Of a stretch of 5,238 nucleotides of DNA, positions 4,127 to 5,238 are shown in pieces. This DNA comes from Thermoplasmata archaeon (lineage in GTDB: Archaea; Thermoplasmatota; Thermoplasmata; Lutacidiplasmatales; UBA184). The position numbers and the translations under genes were made by a program. The stretch's first letter is position 1. Every line of letters starts with the position of its first letter. Under the pieces are notes generated by a model. The model had not been told where the DNA came from. It made no database searches and saw only the letters and a list, made by a program, of their open reading frames with translations. The DNA is taken from the NCBI GenBank assembly GCA_030044695.1, contig JASIDM010000173.1, positions 1 through 5,238 of the forward strand. Reading direction: 5' to 3'.

Positions 4127-5238
4127 CCGAGCTCTGGCCGTTGCCGCCGGCGCCGCTCGTCCGAGAGGTCGGGCGGTGCTCCGAGCGCCTCCGCCTCGGA
4201 GAGCGGTACCGCGAGCTGGATCGCTCCCCCGAATTTCCCTCCCAGGAATTTCGCGCGCTCGGTCGAGCGCGACTCCTCGGGCTCACCCTGTCGCCGTCGT
4301 GGGGGGGACGAGGCCTCCCGGCGGCTCGAGCCGCCGCGGTGCTGTTCCACCTCGCCTACCGGGGGGGGACGACCTTCGCCAAGCTCGCGATGCAGCCGGA
4401 GTTCTGCTCCGTCCTGGCCGAGCGCGGTTCGCCCGCGCTCAGGGCGAAGTGGTTCCGCCCCTTGATGCAGGGGAGGGCACTCGTCGGGAACCACATCACG
4501 GAGCCTAGCGGCGGCTCGGACGCGCTCTCGCTCGCAACCGTCGCCGAACGTCGAGGAGCACGCTACCGGATCACCGGGACCAAGAGCGAGATCGCCTTCG
4601 CCGTGGACGCGGGCGCCGCCTTGGTGTACGCCCGGGCGCCGGGCACCCGGGGTGCTGACGGAATCTCCGCGTTCGTGGTCCCCCAGGACCTTCCAGGGGT
4701 CACGCGTCGGGTGGGCTCGGGGGACCTGGGCGAGCGCTGGCAGCGACGGGGCACGGTCGTCTACGATGGGGTGGAGGTCCCTCTCGGCGCACGGGTCGGG
4801 GCCGAAGGCGAGGGGTTCCGTTACCTTCGGCGCGAGCTCGTCCGAGACCGAGGTCTCCTCGCGGCGATCTACCTCGGCGTGGCCCGCGCCGCCTGGGACG
4901 AAACGACGAGATCCGTGGGCCAGCGCGTCACGTTCGGGGAGCGACTGGCCGAACGGCAGGCCGTCGCCTTCCCGCTCCTCGAGGACATCGTCGCTCTCGA
5001 GTCAACGTGGCTGTTCGTCGAGCACGCCCTCGCCCGATTTGATCGAGGGGAGGATGCGGCGGCGGCCACGGCCCTCGCCAAGGCCCGAGCGACCGACGTC
5101 GCGCTCGAAGCGCTGGACCACGCCATCCAGTTCCATGGCGGAGCGGGGTACTCGAGCGCGCTCCCTCACGAGCAGCGCTGGCGCGACGTCCGCAGCGGTC
5201 CGATCGCCCACGGCCCGTCCGAGGTGCTGCGAACGATC
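4123..5238 (+). CDS. acyl-CoA dehydrogenase-family flavoprotein, divergent active site, 3' end cut off
   Basis: 372 residues are visible, lacking only a short C-terminal piece (family length is about 380-400). The family uses FAD to introduce a 2,3-double bond into acyl-CoAs. Fold markers: LSPSWGGRGL (56-65, the usual PeeyGG.G segment), ITEPSGGSD (125-133), ITGTK (150-154), GEGFRYL (229-235), DRGLLAAIYLGVARAAWD (242-259), FGERLAERQA (271-280) and QFHGGAGYSSALPHEQRWRD (336-355). Odd points: the catalytic Glu of the MCAD type (IYEGT) is His363 here (IAHGP). The alternative Glu of isovaleryl-CoA/long-chain enzymes is Asp242. The flavin-covering Trp and N5-bonding Thr of the WIT motif are Glu156 and Ala158. 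It may therefore use Asp242 as base, run a reductase or other reaction, or be non-catalytic. The start is the ATG of the ATGA overlap with the CoA-transferase; no clear Shine-Dalgarno is visible, so translation is probably coupled. Confidence 0.88.
   Translation, partial: MTELWPLPPAPLVREVGRCSERLRLGERYRELDRSPEFPSQEFRALGRARLLGLTLSPSWGGRGLPAARAAAVLFHLAYRGGTTFAKLAMQPEFCSVLAERGSPALRAKWFRPLMQGRALVGNHITEPSGGSDALSLATVAERRGARYRITGTKSEIAFAVDAGAALVYARAPGTRGADGISAFVVPQDLPGVTRRVGSGDLGERWQRRGTVVYDGVEVPLGARVGAEGEGFRYLRRELVRDRGLLAAIYLGVARAAWDETTRSVGQRVTFGERLAERQAVAFPLLEDIVALESTWLFVEHALARFDRGEDAAAATALAKARATDVALEALDHAIQFHGGAGYSSALPHEQRWRDVRSGPIAHGPSEVLRTI

Noticed and set aside
4015..4494. Minus-strand frames opposite the CoA-transferase end and dehydrogenase start
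   Set aside because: The plus strand carries recognisable family motifs here, and the minus translations show none.
1..5238. tRNA, rRNA, CRISPR arrays, insertion sequences
   Set aside because: No cloverleaf or rRNA signature, no regularly spaced repeats, and no transposase or terminal repeats were seen on reading either strand.

Overview
The window looks like chromosomal DNA of a GC-rich archaeon, possibly a high-GC Thermoplasmatota relative; the lineage is inference, archaea is better supported. The evidence is an archaeal-type 2-amino-3,7-dideoxy-D-threo-hept-6-ulosonate synthase (ADHS, first step of the archaeal route to 3-dehydroquinate) and AT-rich TATA-like boxes standing out from very GC-rich DNA. 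These boxes are centred 25 to 34 nt upstream of start codons, as expected for leaderless or nearly leaderless archaeal transcripts. GC-rich coding sequence makes many long shadow frames; only five full or partial genes plus one small leader ORF are called.

Layout: 1-347 (minus) is the N-terminal part of ADHS, running off the left edge. 348-547 is an unusual leader: a TATA box at 542-547, then a 23-codon ORF starting exactly where a leaderless message would start. That ORF ends in Trp-Pro-Trp and is followed by a strong hairpin and a long-range helix. 592-1905 (minus) is a four-helix membrane protein with a Pro-rich linker and two C-terminal SHOCT-like helical hairpins, with its own TATA box at 1936-1942. 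1997-2725 (minus) is a PqqC/TenA/CADD-like heme-oxygenase-fold protein with an apparent diiron ligand set. 2726-2812 is a divergent promoter region holding a perfect 9-bp inverted repeat between the two TATA-like elements. 2813-4126 (plus) is a CaiB/BaiF family III CoA-transferase, coupled by ATGA to 4123-5238 (plus), an acyl-CoA dehydrogenase-family protein running off the right edge.

Together, the CoA-transferase and acyl-CoA dehydrogenase look like a two-gene unit for activating and then oxidising (or reducing) an organic acid. It probably shares an operator with the divergent PqqC-like oxidase. The dehydrogenase lacks Glu at both known catalytic positions and has changed flavin-contact residues, so its chemistry may be non-standard. 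The most novel candidate is the Trp-rich leader ORF and structured leader RNA ahead of ADHS. It resembles an attenuation arrangement on the entry gene of aromatic amino acid synthesis, a control mode not generally established in archaea.
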